64,000 bases of DNA from Limnobacter sp. CACIAM 66H1 (GTDB lineage Bacteria; Pseudomonadota; Gammaproteobacteria; Burkholderiales; Burkholderiaceae_B). Positions 9,148 through 18,897 of the stretch are shown here, in pieces. The stretch covers positions 1 through 64,000 of the forward strand of contig NZ_LUJK01000011.1 of NCBI RefSeq assembly GCF_001601825.1, read 5' to 3'. Made by a program: the position numbers and the translations under genes. Positions within the stretch are counted from its first letter, which is position 1, and every line of letters begins with the position of its first letter. Under the pieces are notes generated by a model, which saw nothing but the letters and a program-made list of their open reading frames with translations, ran no database searches and was not told the DNA's origin.

Positions 9148-10653
9148 TCACGACAACTCGCCATCCAGCCCAGCCTGAACCAACTCAGCGGCACGCATCA
9201 CCGCGCGTGCTTTGTTTTCAGTTTCAAGCCATTCACTTTCAGCAACCGAATCGGCAACTACACCGGCACCGGCCTGAACATACAGGGTTTGGTCTTTCAC
9301 AACGCCTGTGCGAATTGCAATTGCCACGTCCATAGTCCCTGTGAAACTAAGGTAACCACATGCCCCGCCATATACACCGCGTTTGGTGGGCTCGAGCTCG
9401 TCGATGATTTCCATGGCCCGAACCTTGGGCGCACCAGAAAGCGTGCCCGCCGGAAAGGTAGCGCGCAAGACATCCATCGCGCCCATGCCTGGCTTCAAAT
9501 CACCCTGCACATTGCTGACTATGTGCATGACATGGGAATAGCGCTCTATGATCATTTTCTCGGTGACCTTTACTGAGCCCACCTGAGCAATGCGCCCCAC
9601 ATCATTGCGTGCGAGGTCGATCAACATGACATGCTCAGCAATTTCCTTGGGATCGGCCAGCAGTTCTTCAGCCAAGGCCTGATCTTCAAGCGGAGTTTTG
9701 CCACGAGGGCGCGTCCCGGCGATTGGGCGCAAGGTGACCAGCGGTGATTTGCCCTCCACCTGATCCTGCCGAACCAGGATTTCAGGCGATGAGCCCACCA
9801 CCTGAAAACTGCCGAAGTTGTAGTAGAACAAATAGGGTGATGGATTCAGGGAGCGCAAAGCGCGATACAACATCAGTGCGTCCTGGGTGAAACGCTTGCT
9901 AAGCCGTTGCCCCAAAACCACCTGCATCACATCGCCCGCCGCGATGTATTCCTTGGACCTGGCAACCATGTCAAAGAAATATTCCTTGCTCATGCTGCGA
10001 TCGATCGGGGTGCTTTCGCTGCTGCCAGACACTGGAATGGCAATCGGCTCACGAAGTTGCGCCATCAGCCGCTTGACCTCAGCAACACCGTTTTCATACG
10101 CATTGGTTTGCGCGGGATCGACAAACACAATGAGCTGAATGGTGCCCTGGATGTTGTCCACCACCGCCATGCGATCGGTAAACATGAGAAGAATGTCGGG
10201 AATGCCAAGATCATCTGCCTTGCGACTGGCCTCCAGCCGAGGCTCCATGTAGCGCACAGTGTCGTAGCCAAAATACCCGGCCAAGCCACCAAAAAAGCGT
10301 GGGCTGCCGTTGACTGGTGGAACCTTGAAACGTGCGTGATATTGCTCGATGAATTGCAGCGGGTCGCCGTTGAATGTTTCGAGCGTTTCCAGTGTGCCAT
10401 CAGAATGCTGCCGTTGCACCAACACAGAATGCTCAACCACCTTGACAGTAATGCTGGAGGGCAGACCCACAAACGAATAACGGCCCGACCGTTCGCCACC
10501 CACTACAGACTCAAGCAAAAAGGTGTTGGGCTGATTGGCCAGTTTGAAATACACCGACAATGGTGTGTCGAGATCGGCGTAGCAACGCGCAATCAAGGGA
10601 ATGCGGTTATAACCTTGCGCAGCAAATTGATCGAATTCGTTTTGAGAAATCAT
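9148..10653 (-). CDS. trpE: Anthranilate synthase component I
   Basis: A 501-residue chorismate-using enzyme starting at [10 protein letters not shown]; a longer frame runs upstream, but this ATG overlaps the gph stop as ATGA, which argues for translational coupling. The LLES motif of the tryptophan feedback site is present in [17 protein letters not shown], so the enzyme is probably inhibited by tryptophan. The chorismate-binding half keeps [19 protein letters not shown] and [11 protein letters not shown]. It forms the two-subunit anthranilate synthase with TrpG. Confidence 0.96.
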   Translation of the reverse strand: MISQNEFDQFAAQGYNRIPLIARCYADLDTPLSVYFKLANQPNTFLLESVVGGERSGRYSFVGLPSSITVKVVEHSVLVQRQHSDGTLETLETFNGDPLQFIEQYHARFKVPPVNGSPRFFGGLAGYFGYDTVRYMEPRLEASRKADDLGIPDILLMFTDRMAVVDNIQGTIQLIVFVDPAQTNAYENGVAEVKRLMAQLREPIAIPVSGSSESTPIDRSMSKEYFFDMVARSKEYIAAGDVMQVVLGQRLSKRFTQDALMLYRALRSLNPSPYLFYYNFGSFQVVGSSPEILVRQDQVEGKSPLVTLRPIAGTRPRGKTPLEDQALAEELLADPKEIAEHVMLIDLARNDVGRIAQVGSVKVTEKMIIERYSHVMHIVSNVQGDLKPGMGAMDVLRATFPAGTLSGAPKVRAMEIIDELEPTKRGVYGGACGYLSFTGTMDVAIAIRTGVVKDQTLYVQAGAGVVADSVAESEWLETENKARAVMRAAELVQAGLDGELS

Positions 10654-11330
10654 TGTGGTACCCGTGTGCCCAGCAGGCGTTGTGCAGCTTCTTCGATTGT
10701 GTTCACAATTCCATCGCATGGTGTTTCGTGAACAGATCGCCCCTCGTTGTAACCATAGGGCAACAGCCAACACTCTACGCCTGCGGCACGGGCAGCCAGC
10801 GCATCGTTCACGGAGTCACCGATCATCAATGCCTGCGAAGGCTCGACGCCAAGCAGCTTGCAAGCGTGGGTTACCGGCATGGGATCTGGCTTCTTGACCG
10901 GGCAGGTATCGCCGCCCACCATCACTTCAAAATAATCGGCAATACCCGTGCGCTCAAGCAAAGGTTGGGTGAAACGCTCAGGCTTGTTGGTGACCACCGC
11001 GAGCTTGATTCCCGCATTCTTCAACAGTGCCAACCCCTCTTTGACACCGGGATAAAACACCGAATGATTGCCGTTGATGTGGGTGTAGTGGTTTTGCCAG
11101 TTGGCCATGGCCTGTGCGTACAGCTCGGGCGACGCCTTTTCGGTCATGCTGCCGGTCAGGCTTCGATTGACCAGGTTTTCAGCGCCCTTGCCAACATAGA
11201 CCGCCACTGTTTCTTCGGGTAACACGGGTTTTCCCAAGTCGACCAGCATGGCATTCACCGCAGCGGCCAGATCGGGTACTGTGTGCAAAAGTGTTCCGTC
11301 CAGGTCGAACAATACTGCTTGCTTGGTCAT
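10650..11330 (-). CDS. gph: Phosphoglycolate phosphatase
   Basis: A 226-residue HAD-superfamily hydrolase that dephosphorylates 2-phosphoglycolate. The nucleophile motif [11 protein letters not shown] is at the N-terminus, VVTNKPERF forms motif [10 protein letters not shown] holds the motif III lysine and [12 protein letters not shown] is motif IV. It lies 6 bases downstream of rpe and its stop overlaps the trpE start. This rpe-gph-trpE linkage is common in Burkholderiales. Confidence 0.94.
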   Translation of the reverse strand: MTKQAVLFDLDGTLLHTVPDLAAAVNAMLVDLGKPVLPEETVAVYVGKGAENLVNRSLTGSMTEKASPELYAQAMANWQNHYTHINGNHSVFYPGVKEGLALLKNAGIKLAVVTNKPERFTQPLLERTGIADYFEVMVGGDTCPVKKPDPMPVTHACKLLGVEPSQALMIGDSVNDALAARAAGVECWLLPYGYNEGRSVHETPCDGIVNTIEEAAQRLLGTRVPQ

Positions 11331-11336
11331 GATTGT

Positions 11337-12017
11337 TTATCTCGTAGTGGCGAGCTCGGCGCGCATTTGATCGATCACGGCCTTGTAGTCGGGCTTGCCG
11401 AAAATGGCTGAGCCAGCAACAAAGGTGTCGGCACCTGCGCGCGCGATTTGCGCTATGTTGTCGGGCTTTACGCCACCATCCACTTCAAGACGAATATTCT
11501 GGCCACCCTTGGCCACATGCGTGTCGATACGCTTTCGCAGATCAGCCAACTTGACCAAGGCCTGCGGGATGAAACTTTGGCCGCCAAATCCGGGGTTCAC
11601 TGACATCACCAAAACAAGGTCAAGCTTGTCCATGACGTGATCCACCCAGGAAATTGGGGTGGCCGGGTTCAGCACAATACCGGCTTGACAGCCAGAATCA
11701 CGGATCAGGCCCAAAGTGCGATCGAGGTGATCTGTGCCTTCGGGGTGAACACTGATGAGGTTCGCGCCGGCCTTTGCAAAGTCGGGAATGATTCGATCGA
11801 CCGGGCGAACCATCAGATGCACGTCAATCATGGCCGAGGTGTGTGGGCGCAGAGCCTCGCAAACCAAAGGACCAATGGTTAGATTAGGCACGTAATGATT
11901 GTCCATCACATCGAAGTGCACCCAGTCTGCGCCCGCTGCAATCACATTTTTCACCTCTTCACCCAATCGGGCAAAGTCGGCAGAAAGGATACTGGGGGCG
12001 ATAACAAACGGGTTCAT
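11337..12017 (-). CDS. rpe: Ribulose-phosphate 3-epimerase
   Basis: A 226-residue TIM-barrel enzyme that interconverts ribulose-5-phosphate and xylulose-5-phosphate in the pentose phosphate pathway. [32 protein letters not shown], the HLMV strand with its metal-binding histidine, [10 protein letters not shown] and LEVDGGV are all as in the bacterial family. It is the first gene of the - strand run that continues through gph into the trp genes; the promoter should be in the 150 bases shared with apaG. Confidence 0.97.
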   Translation of the reverse strand: MNPFVIAPSILSADFARLGEEVKNVIAAGADWVHFDVMDNHYVPNLTIGPLVCEALRPHTSAMIDVHLMVRPVDRIIPDFAKAGANLISVHPEGTDHLDRTLGLIRDSGCQAGIVLNPATPISWVDHVMDKLDLVLVMSVNPGFGGQSFIPQALVKLADLRKRIDTHVAKGGQNIRLEVDGGVKPDNIAQIARAGADTFVAGSAIFGKPDYKAVIDQMRAELATTR

Positions 12018-12168
12018 GGTTGGCCTTCGATGGAGAATTCGACAATCAAAGCAAGAGTTTAAACGAAGTTACCCTCGGCAAATGACCTAGAAAGCGGCTT
12101 CGGATTTGTGAAATCAGGGGTTTGAAGTCATACTTGAAATCCAGAGCAACATTCACAAGCCACACCGC

Positions 12169-12552
12169 ATGAGCAGCCCGTCACCTTATCAGTTTGAAGT
12201 TCGAGTCAGCACCCAGTTTCTGGAAGAGCAGAGCGACAAGGACAAAGGCCCTTATGTGTTCGCTTACACCATCGAAATTGAGAATGTGGGCGAACAAACC
12301 GCGCAGTTGCTCAGTCGCCACTGGATAATCACCGACGCCCACAACATTGTTCAGGAGGTGAAAGGAGATGGCGTTGTGGGTGAACAACCCACCCTGCGAC
12401 CTGGCGAACGGTTTGAGTACACCAGCGGCTGCCCGCTACCCACCCCGGTGGGTACCATGAAAGGCAAATACACCTTTGTGGGCGAAGGTGGTGAACAATT
12501 TGATGTACCAGTGCCCGAGTTTTTGCTGTCCATGCCCAGGGTACTGCACTAA
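12169..12552 (+). CDS. apaG: ApaG protein (DUF525)
   Basis: A 127-residue single-domain protein with the fibronectin-like ApaG fold. Diagnostic segments are the FAYTIEIENVG strand, SRHWIITDA, the GEGVVG-like VKGDGVVGEQP and the FEYTSGCPLPTPVGTM stretch. ApaG is widespread, and its precise role is unsettled. It is divergent from rpe; its stop codon overlaps the 3' end of the small membrane protein gene on the other strand by a few bases. Confidence 0.95.
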   Translation: MSSPSPYQFEVRVSTQFLEEQSDKDKGPYVFAYTIEIENVGEQTAQLLSRHWIITDAHNIVQEVKGDGVVGEQPTLRPGERFEYTSGCPLPTPVGTMKGKYTFVGEGGEQFDVPVPEFLLSMPRVLH

Positions 12553-12695
12553 TCCCCGTCTGCTGATTTGCCGGGTTTGGATGATTCATCATCGGATTTT
12601 TCGACTGGATGATCTACCCTGGCTCTAAGCGTCCACCACATGATGAACACGATCAGGCCCAAAGCCAACACCATTTCCGCAATGAGTAACCACAT
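12549..12695 (-). CDS. 48-residue single-pass membrane protein
   Basis: The peptide starts MWLLIAEMVLALGLIVFIMW, which makes one membrane helix, and continues with a charged tail (WTLRARVDHPVEKSDDESS and on) likely in the cytosol. The frame fills the gap between apaG and mltA exactly: its stop overlaps the apaG stop, and its ATG overlaps the likely mltA ATG on the opposite strand (both read from the same CATG). A GGAG lies about 14 bases before the ATG. The helix-then-charged-tail design argues for a real gene, but I do not recognise a family. Confidence 0.6.
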   Translation of the reverse strand: MWLLIAEMVLALGLIVFIMWWTLRARVDHPVEKSDDESSKPGKSADGD

Positions 12696-13938
12696 GTCCA
12701 ATCCACTCCGTTGTTGGTGGCCCAGCACCGTGCTGGCCGCCTTGATTCTATCTGGATGCGCTACTGCTCCGACCCCGAAATCGGCTGAATGTTCATGCCC
12801 CGCAGGAGAAAAACAGGCTCAAGCCGAGAAAAAAGAGGAAAAACCAGCCTTACCTTTGTTTGTAAAGGCAGACTTCTCAAGCTTGCCTGGCTGGAGCACT
12901 ACCGATCACGGACGTTTTCTGGAGGCCTTTGCTGAGCAATGTTCAGTCAATGGCAACGCACTGGCAAAACGCAAAGCCACACCCGCTGGTTTGCTGGAAG
13001 CCTGTCGCAAAGCTCGACAGAACTTGAGCGGGAATGCCTTGCTACCGGCACAAATATGGATGGAAGCGAATTTCGATGTGTGGCAATTCCAGCAGGAAGA
13101 TGGCAGGAAAGAGGGTTTACTCACAGGTTATTTCGAGCCAATGCTGAAAGGTTCGCGCAAGGCACAGGGAGCCTACAATGCGCCGCTGTACGGTGTGCCA
13201 GCCGATTTGATTACGGTCAAACTGGACGAGCAATATCCCGAGCTGAAGGGAAAACGCCTGCGCGGTCGCCTGCAAGGCAACACCCTGGTTCCCTTCTTTG
13301 ACCGGGCGGAATGGGAGCGCCTGGGGCCAGACCGGGAAAAACCGATTGTCTGGGTAGACGACAAACTGGATGCATTCCTGTTGCAGGTTCAAGGTTCGGG
13401 CCGAGTGACGCTGCCCGACGGCAGCGTGATTCGCTTGAGTTACGCCGAACAAAATGGTCACCCCTACAAATCCATCGGAAAGGTGCTGGTAGACCGAGGC
13501 GAACTGACTGCTGCGCAAGCCACGATTCCAGGCATCAGAAACTGGGCGAAAGCCAACCCAGGCAAACTGGATGATTTGCTGAATGCCAACCCGAGCGTGG
13601 TATTTTTCAAGGAAAACAAAGTACTGCGCCCACAGGAGGGCCCGATAGGCGCCATGGGTGTTCCCTTGACAGGTCAACTCAGCTTGGCGATTGACCGTGA
13701 GAAAGTACCATATGGAAGCCCGATCTGGATCGAGTCCAGTAACCCGGTGACCAACGCACCCATCGCACAGGGCACCTTGGCACAAGATACGGGAGGCGCC
13801 ATTCGCGGGCGAATTCGTGCTGACTATTTTTGGGGAACAGGAGAAGAAGCGGGTACGGCCGCTGGCCTGACCCGTCAACCCTTGAAAATGTGGCTAATTT
13901 GGCCCAAAGGCACTCCCCTGCCCGAAGGCGGAAGCTGA
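12694..13938 (+). CDS. mltA: Membrane-bound lytic murein transglycosylase A
   Basis: A lipoprotein of 414 residues if translation starts at 12694; an ATG at 12682 would add four residues. The signal sequence ends in the lipobox LSGC, with C22 as the lipidated residue. The MltA barrel (GYFEPMLKGSR, LQVQGSGRVTLPDG) is followed by the 3D domain with QDTGGAIRGRIRADYFWG, which holds the catalytic aspartate region. The enzyme cleaves peptidoglycan to 1,6-anhydro-muropeptides at the outer membrane. It converges on dsbC with a 19-base gap. Confidence 0.93.
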   Translation: MSNPLRCWWPSTVLAALILSGCATAPTPKSAECSCPAGEKQAQAEKKEEKPALPLFVKADFSSLPGWSTTDHGRFLEAFAEQCSVNGNALAKRKATPAGLLEACRKARQNLSGNALLPAQIWMEANFDVWQFQQEDGRKEGLLTGYFEPMLKGSRKAQGAYNAPLYGVPADLITVKLDEQYPELKGKRLRGRLQGNTLVPFFDRAEWERLGPDREKPIVWVDDKLDAFLLQVQGSGRVTLPDGSVIRLSYAEQNGHPYKSIGKVLVDRGELTAAQATIPGIRNWAKANPGKLDDLLNANPSVVFFKENKVLRPQEGPIGAMGVPLTGQLSLAIDREKVPYGSPIWIESSNPVTNAPIAQGTLAQDTGGAIRGRIRADYFWGTGEEAGTAAGLTRQPLKMWLIWPKGTPLPEGGS

Positions 13939-13957
13939 GCTCTGGGGGCCGTGTAAT

Positions 13958-14767
13958 TTATTTGGCCCTTGAAGCCGCTGCAATGCGGCGATTCAAGTCA
14001 GCAGAGGGGATGGCGCCACTTACACGGGTGCCATCTTGAAAAAACACAGTGGGCGTACCCGATACACCCATGCCGCGACCCAAACTTACCAGCTCTTCAA
14101 TGGGGGGATTACAGTTGCCGTTTCCTGTTGGAGATTGGTCTTTGAGCATCCAGTCATCCCACATCTTGGATTTGTCGCTTGCACACATGACTTTTTGAGC
14201 TTTGTCGATAGAATCACGACCCAGCACTGGATACACATAGGTGTAGACCGTGGTGTCCTGCAATTTCGTCAAAGTTTCCTTGCGAAAACGTTTGCAGTAA
14301 CCGCAATTGGGATCTTCGAACACGGCGATTTTCCGGCTACCTGTTCCGTAAACGGTTTTCAAAGCCAGACCCAAAGGCAGGTCTTTCTCGAAATTAATGG
14401 CATTGAGCTTGTCCAGCCGGGCTTCGGTCAAATTGGCCATGGATTTGCTTTCCATGAGTTCGCCCAAGATAAGATGGCTGCCACTGGCATTGGTGTATAT
14501 GATTTTCTTGGTGCCATTGTGAGTCACCACCACCTCAAACAAACCATCGATAAACTCGATGTCGCTGACCGATATCACCTTGACACCAGAGGCCCCCAAC
14601 GATTCATTCACAGCCGCAGTAATTCGCTCAACTTGCGACTTGCTCGCCGCTGCCTGCGCTGGCTGAACCGATTGGGACAGGGCCCATGCCCCCGCCGACA
14701 AGGCAATAACAGAAAAAACTACAGCAGTGCTGCGCTTGCGAAGGGACGATGGTAGATTGAATTTCAT
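13958..14767 (-). CDS. dsbC: Thiol:disulfide interchange protein DsbC
   Basis: A 269-residue periplasmic disulfide isomerase starting at MKFNLPSSLRKR. The signal peptide runs to about AQAA (residue 40). The N-terminal dimerisation domain is followed by the thioredoxin fold with the catalytic CGYC (C155, C158) and the cis-proline loop GTPTVF. It repairs wrong disulfides in the periplasm and would be kept reduced by DsbD, not seen here. It lies downstream of a UbiH-type gene with an 86-base gap. Confidence 0.95.
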   Translation of the reverse strand: MKFNLPSSLRKRSTAVVFSVIALSAGAWALSQSVQPAQAAASKSQVERITAAVNESLGASGVKVISVSDIEFIDGLFEVVVTHNGTKKIIYTNASGSHLILGELMESKSMANLTEARLDKLNAINFEKDLPLGLALKTVYGTGSRKIAVFEDPNCGYCKRFRKETLTKLQDTTVYTYVYPVLGRDSIDKAQKVMCASDKSKMWDDWMLKDQSPTGNGNCNPPIEELVSLGRGMGVSGTPTVFFQDGTRVSGAIPSADLNRRIAAASRAK

Positions 14768-14853
14768 AGGCCTGCTTGGGTAAAAATGATGAATTGTAAT
14801 TAGGACACGCCCGAAGGCAATTTGTTCATTGCGCCAGGACTTTTCAGTTGCAG

Positions 14854-16089
14854 CTAGCGCATGGCTTGTTGGGACAACCAACGCTTGAGCATTGGTAATT
14901 GGTTGACAACATGCATGCCTTTGTTGCGAACCCAAGCGGCTCCCGGCAAATCAAGCCTGAATAGCGTGTGCAGGCCATCGGTGAGAAAGTGCACCGGAGT
15001 GCACGCCGCTTTGCGACGACGCTCCCAGGCGCGCCACAATTGCTCGTCGGCCAGACCCAAACGCTGAACAGCCAACAAGCGCTTGCGGGAGGTGAGTAAA
15101 TTGGCCAACTCGGCAGCGTCTTCAAGCCCGAGGTTCAGGCCTTGACCCGCCAGGGGGTGAATCACGTGCGCGGCATCTCCCATCAACACCACGCCATTGT
15201 CGAACCACACCGGCGCCACGCCATGTTTGAGCGGAAATGCATAAGTTTTACCCACTGGCACCAAATCGCCGTAGAGTTCATGGACCGCGCCACCGGAGAG
15301 GGACTGTACCTGCTTCACCATGTCCAGGGGGCTCCGTTGCAACAAGGCCTGTGACTGGGACAAAGGCATCGACCACACCATGGATACATGTGGGCCCGGT
15401 AAAGGCAGCATCGCCAAAACCGATTCGCCGGCGAACCATTGGCGTGCAGCGCCATGGTGGGGCTTTTCAATTGCGAAGGTAGTGACGACCCCTTCGGCGC
15501 TGTAGTCATCCAACGCAAAATCCAGCCCGGCCTGCTTGCGCGTTTGACTTTGTGCGCCGTCTGCCGCGATTAGCAGCGGCACACGTACAGTTTTCAAGTT
15601 GGTTACCACCGCCCATCCCTCTTTTTCGCGGGAAAGCCCTTCTACCCGGGCATCAAGCCAGTCAATGCCCGGCTGATAACGCATGGCGGAGAACAACACA
15701 TCGAAAAGGCAACTTTGCTCGATGATCCAAGTGAGGTAATCAACCCCAGTATCGCTGGCATTGAAGCGCAAATGGCCTTGTGAATCGCCGCTGGAATCGC
15801 CCCAGACCTGCATTTCGGTGACAGGCTGCACTTTCTCGCTTGGGATGTTGTCCCATACCCTCAACCGGTCGAGCACACGTTGGCTGCGATGCGACAAGGC
15901 GAACACCCGTGGGTCAAACCGTTGATCGGGATTGGACTGAAACTGGGGTGGTCGAGCCCCGACCACCAGAACTTTGAAACCTGAACTGGCCAACACCAGA
16001 GAAGCCACCAAGCCCACGACACCGCAACCGATGATGGCCACATCGTAGCTTGGCGTTTGCTGAGGCTGCAGGCTTGTTAGATTGCTCAT
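14854..16089 (-). CDS. UbiH/UbiF/VisC-type FAD monooxygenase
   Basis: A 411-residue flavoprotein of the ubiquinone-hydroxylase group. The N-terminal FAD motif is DVAIIGCGVVGLVASLVLA. The central DG motif is LLIAADGAQS and the second FAD motif is GDAAHVIHPLAGQGLNLGLED, the signature of the UbiH/VisC family. Such enzymes hydroxylate the benzoquinone ring during ubiquinone synthesis; which carbon is hydroxylated cannot be told from the sequence. No other ubi gene is in the window. It is followed by dsbC and preceded by tRNA-Phe on the other strand. Confidence 0.88.
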   Translation of the reverse strand: MSNLTSLQPQQTPSYDVAIIGCGVVGLVASLVLASSGFKVLVVGARPPQFQSNPDQRFDPRVFALSHRSQRVLDRLRVWDNIPSEKVQPVTEMQVWGDSSGDSQGHLRFNASDTGVDYLTWIIEQSCLFDVLFSAMRYQPGIDWLDARVEGLSREKEGWAVVTNLKTVRVPLLIAADGAQSQTRKQAGLDFALDDYSAEGVVTTFAIEKPHHGAARQWFAGESVLAMLPLPGPHVSMVWSMPLSQSQALLQRSPLDMVKQVQSLSGGAVHELYGDLVPVGKTYAFPLKHGVAPVWFDNGVVLMGDAAHVIHPLAGQGLNLGLEDAAELANLLTSRKRLLAVQRLGLADEQLWRAWERRRKAACTPVHFLTDGLHTLFRLDLPGAAWVRNKGMHVVNQLPMLKRWLSQQAMR

Positions 16090-16197
16090 GATGACTGAGG
16101 GTCGATGAACGACTGGCTTTGTGAATTATTGAACATGCTACAGCGATTTTGCATTTGTTGTTTGCGCAACGTCAAAGTTTCGGATAAACTTGCGGGC

Positions 16198-16219
16198 TTC
16201 GGTAGTGAACACCACCGAA
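16198..16219. repeat. Inverted repeat just upstream of tRNA-Phe
   Basis: TTCGGT-a-GTG-aa-CAC-c-ACCGAA is a near-perfect inverted repeat ending 7 bases before the first base of the tRNA. It could be a leader hairpin or an operator; no T tract follows. Confidence 0.35.
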
Positions 16220-16226
16220 AACGCGT

Positions 16227-16302
16227 GGCCGAGTAGCTCAGTCGGTAGAGCAGAGGATTGAAAATCCTTGTGTCGGCAGTTCGATTCTGTCCTCGGCCAC
16301 CA
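16227..16302 (+). tRNA. tRNA-Phe (GAA)
   Basis: A 76-base cloverleaf. The acceptor stem GGCCGAG pairs with CTCGGCC, followed by A and an encoded CCA. The D arm is AGCTCAGTCGGTAGAGC, the anticodon arm AGGATTGAAAATCCT places GAA in the loop, and the T arm contains GTTCGATTC. It stands alone. An antisense open frame over this gene is an artefact. Confidence 0.97.
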
Positions 16303-16468
16303 CCCTGCCCCTTGTACCGCCCGGTGCATTCAAAAAGGGGAGCCCCCTATTGACTTCCTTGAGCATATTTCAGCGCTTTGATTAGCTGATACACTTGATC
16401 TACAACAAATAAATCAAGATTGGCGCCACGCCCTGCTTCGCAACGCGACACTTTGCACACATGAATCG

Positions 16469-18856
16469 ATGACCAAGCCCAATGAGGTGGCCGAGGCTTT
16501 AAGATTGGCCGAGTTGTATCAACTTGCGATTCTGGACACTCAACCCGAAGAAGGGTTTGAGGCAGTGGTTGATTTGGGTGTATCTGCTTTCAATTGCTCA
16601 AGTTGCATTGTTTCATTTGTAGATTCGGACCGGCAATGGTTCAAGGCCCGTCGCGGCTTTAACAGCCTGCACGCAGATGAAACCCCGCGCGATATCTCCA
16701 TTTGTACCCACACAATCAAGAAAGATGAGCCCATGGTCATCCCGGACTGCACTCAGGATGACCGGGTGAAAGACAGCCCCTTGGTCACCGGATCACCGTG
16801 GATTCGTGCCTATCTGGGTGTGCCCATCAAAACGCCCACAGGTGCCAGAGTGGGCTCGTTCTGTCTGATCGACACCAGCCCCCGAAACTGGAGCAGTGCT
16901 GAAATCAAAATGGCGAAATCAATGGCTGCTTTGGCGGAGGTCACACTAAGCAACCGGCAGCAGCAAACACTGCACACTAATTCGAGAGCGCCAATTTTTC
17001 AAAGTGGACACCGAAGCGACTTTGCTGTCCATGAACAGGCCTATGCAAGCTGGCGACGACACGGTGACGAGAGTTTTGTTGCGCTCTCACCCAACCTGGA
17101 AGATTGGCTTTGCTTAAGCCAAAGCCCAAAGGTGAGTTGGGCCTGGTTCAACAGCCTGATTGTGAGAGAGCACCGGCACGATGTAGAACTGGCCAGAGAA
17201 CTCGGTGATGGCAAGGTATTTCAATATCAAATCCAGTTGCACAATGGCCGCTTGCTTACCCTGAAAGAACGCACCTACAAAACCCCGGAAGAAGCGGGTG
17301 AAGCATTGGCAGTGGGGCTGCTGCAAAACGTAGCCACCTCGGCGCAACTCCCAAGAACAGCAGTGCAAAGCCGCCCGAACCCCTTGGACACCCTGAAAAC
17401 GAATACCCTGAGTTTTCTGGCCGAATCAACCCGCGGAAAATTTGTGCTGGATTTGAATTTCAAACTGGTACAACTGGGACAGGTCGATGACACTGAACTT
17501 CACAAGGTAAAGGACAACCCCTCCGTTCTCGAATTCATATACGAAGAAGACAGAGACCAGTTTATTCGGGAAATGGAAACGGTACTGGGCACGCGCCTGA
17601 AGAAGAAAGCATTTGCCAGAATCAGGCTACCCGACAGCAAGCCAATATGGACGCGATTTGTGATCGAGCGCCCTGCAACAGGCATTGAAAACAGCCGAAA
17701 AGCCCTGGTACTCCAGTACACCAAAATGGTGAATGAATCGACCATGGTTGACCGTAATCTGTTTGACCAAACCCTGTTGGGCATCACCGAAAAACTGGGT
17801 GGTCTTGGCACCTGGTTTTATCATGTCGACAGCGGTTTACTCAAAGTCAGCGATCAATTTAAGGCGATCTGTAAAGCCCGTGAATTGCCCTTGGGCAGTA
17901 TTTTTGAACTGACGGAATTGTTGACCCGATTAACCGGAAAAAACATGGCATCCACCCTGATCGAATGCATCAACAATCGACAGGCCACCAGCGTTGAATG
18001 CGAAGTGGATTTCGACGGGCTTTCCGGTCACCGCTGGTTTCGCTTCAGTTTTCAACCAATCAGTAACGGGCTGGGAAGCAGTAGCGGCTTGTACGGTGCC
18101 GTCGAAGACATTACTCATACCAAACATCTGGCTCAAGAATTGTCCCGAAAAAGCGCCGAACTCAACCAGGTGCTGAACGCCCTGACCGATGGCACGCTTG
18201 AACTGGATGAAGCCCTGCAGATTGAGGCAATTGACGCCAAAGCGCGGCATTTGATTCTGGGCCGGGATCCTTTCATTCACCAGGCAGCAATTTCCGATGT
18301 CCTACCCGAACTGGACACTCAAGAGCTTCGCAAACGCCAGGCCACACTTCGACGTGAAGGCACTGCTACAGACTATGAGTTTTTTAACCCCAAAACAGAT
18401 CGCTGGCTGAGATTCAAGTTTTTGTCCCGGGAAGATGGGCTCACCATTCTGCTGAGAGACATCACTCAGCGCAAGGCAATGTATCGGGACTTGTTCATGG
18501 TGGGATCTGCAATTGAGCAGATCAATGAAGTGATCATGGTGACCAATGACCTGGGTAGCAACGCCACAACCTTTCAGTGTATTTATCTGAACTCGGCCTT
18601 TGAAAATGTGACTGGACAGGCGGTGTCTAAATGGCTGGGCCGCAATCCTTACCCCTTGATTGCAGACCGTTTGCCTTTGCGCGATTTCCGCAAATTGCTG
18701 GTTTACCTGCTAAAACGTGAGAAGCTAACGATTACAACACGCTATGAAACAGACGCCGGCGCACATGTACCCTGCGAAATATTGGTGTCGCCTTTTGTCG
18801 ACAAAGAGACTGGAACACCTTGGTCTTTGATTGTTTTCAGACCGTCAAGCGCCTGA
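16469..18856 (+). CDS. GAF-PAS multi-domain sensor without output domain
   Basis: A 795-residue cytosolic protein. Residues about 10-170 form a GAF domain (LAELYQLAILDT, RAYLGVPIKTPTGARVGSFC). About three or four PAS-like segments follow, with the clearest at about 430-560 (WFRFSFQPISNGLGSSSG), 570-675 (LILGRDP, LRFKFLSREDGLTILLRDIT) and 680-795 (YLNSAFENVTGQAVSKW). The last PAS has no LOV cysteine. No histidine kinase, GGDEF, EAL or HTH domain follows, so the signal must pass to a partner, or the protein is a truncated relic. The downstream beta-barrel gene begins 41 bases later. Confidence 0.82.
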   Translation: MTKPNEVAEALRLAELYQLAILDTQPEEGFEAVVDLGVSAFNCSSCIVSFVDSDRQWFKARRGFNSLHADETPRDISICTHTIKKDEPMVIPDCTQDDRVKDSPLVTGSPWIRAYLGVPIKTPTGARVGSFCLIDTSPRNWSSAEIKMAKSMAALAEVTLSNRQQQTLHTNSRAPIFQSGHRSDFAVHEQAYASWRRHGDESFVALSPNLEDWLCLSQSPKVSWAWFNSLIVREHRHDVELARELGDGKVFQYQIQLHNGRLLTLKERTYKTPEEAGEALAVGLLQNVATSAQLPRTAVQSRPNPLDTLKTNTLSFLAESTRGKFVLDLNFKLVQLGQVDDTELHKVKDNPSVLEFIYEEDRDQFIREMETVLGTRLKKKAFARIRLPDSKPIWTRFVIERPATGIENSRKALVLQYTKMVNESTMVDRNLFDQTLLGITEKLGGLGTWFYHVDSGLLKVSDQFKAICKARELPLGSIFELTELLTRLTGKNMASTLIECINNRQATSVECEVDFDGLSGHRWFRFSFQPISNGLGSSSGLYGAVEDITHTKHLAQELSRKSAELNQVLNALTDGTLELDEALQIEAIDAKARHLILGRDPFIHQAAISDVLPELDTQELRKRQATLRREGTATDYEFFNPKTDRWLRFKFLSREDGLTILLRDITQRKAMYRDLFMVGSAIEQINEVIMVTNDLGSNATTFQCIYLNSAFENVTGQAVSKWLGRNPYPLIADRLPLRDFRKLLVYLLKREKLTITTRYETDAGAHVPCEILVSPFVDKETGTPWSLIVFRPSSA

Positions 18857-18897
18857 TAATGGGCGCACTCTAAAAATAATATGTACCGAGCCTGCTT

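Noticed and set aside
9907-10731. Long + strand frame opposite trpE and gph
   Set aside because: Shadow of the trp operon; no ribosome-binding site or recognisable protein features.
16138-16329. Open frame antisense to tRNA-Phe
   Set aside because: It reads across the tRNA on the opposite strand (the familiar 'RTESNCRHKDFQSSALPTE' type of artefact) and has no independent support.
18540-18856. Possible LOV photosensor domain at the end of the GAF/PAS protein
   Set aside because: The segment has GRNPYPL but no cysteine in the place needed for flavin adduct formation.
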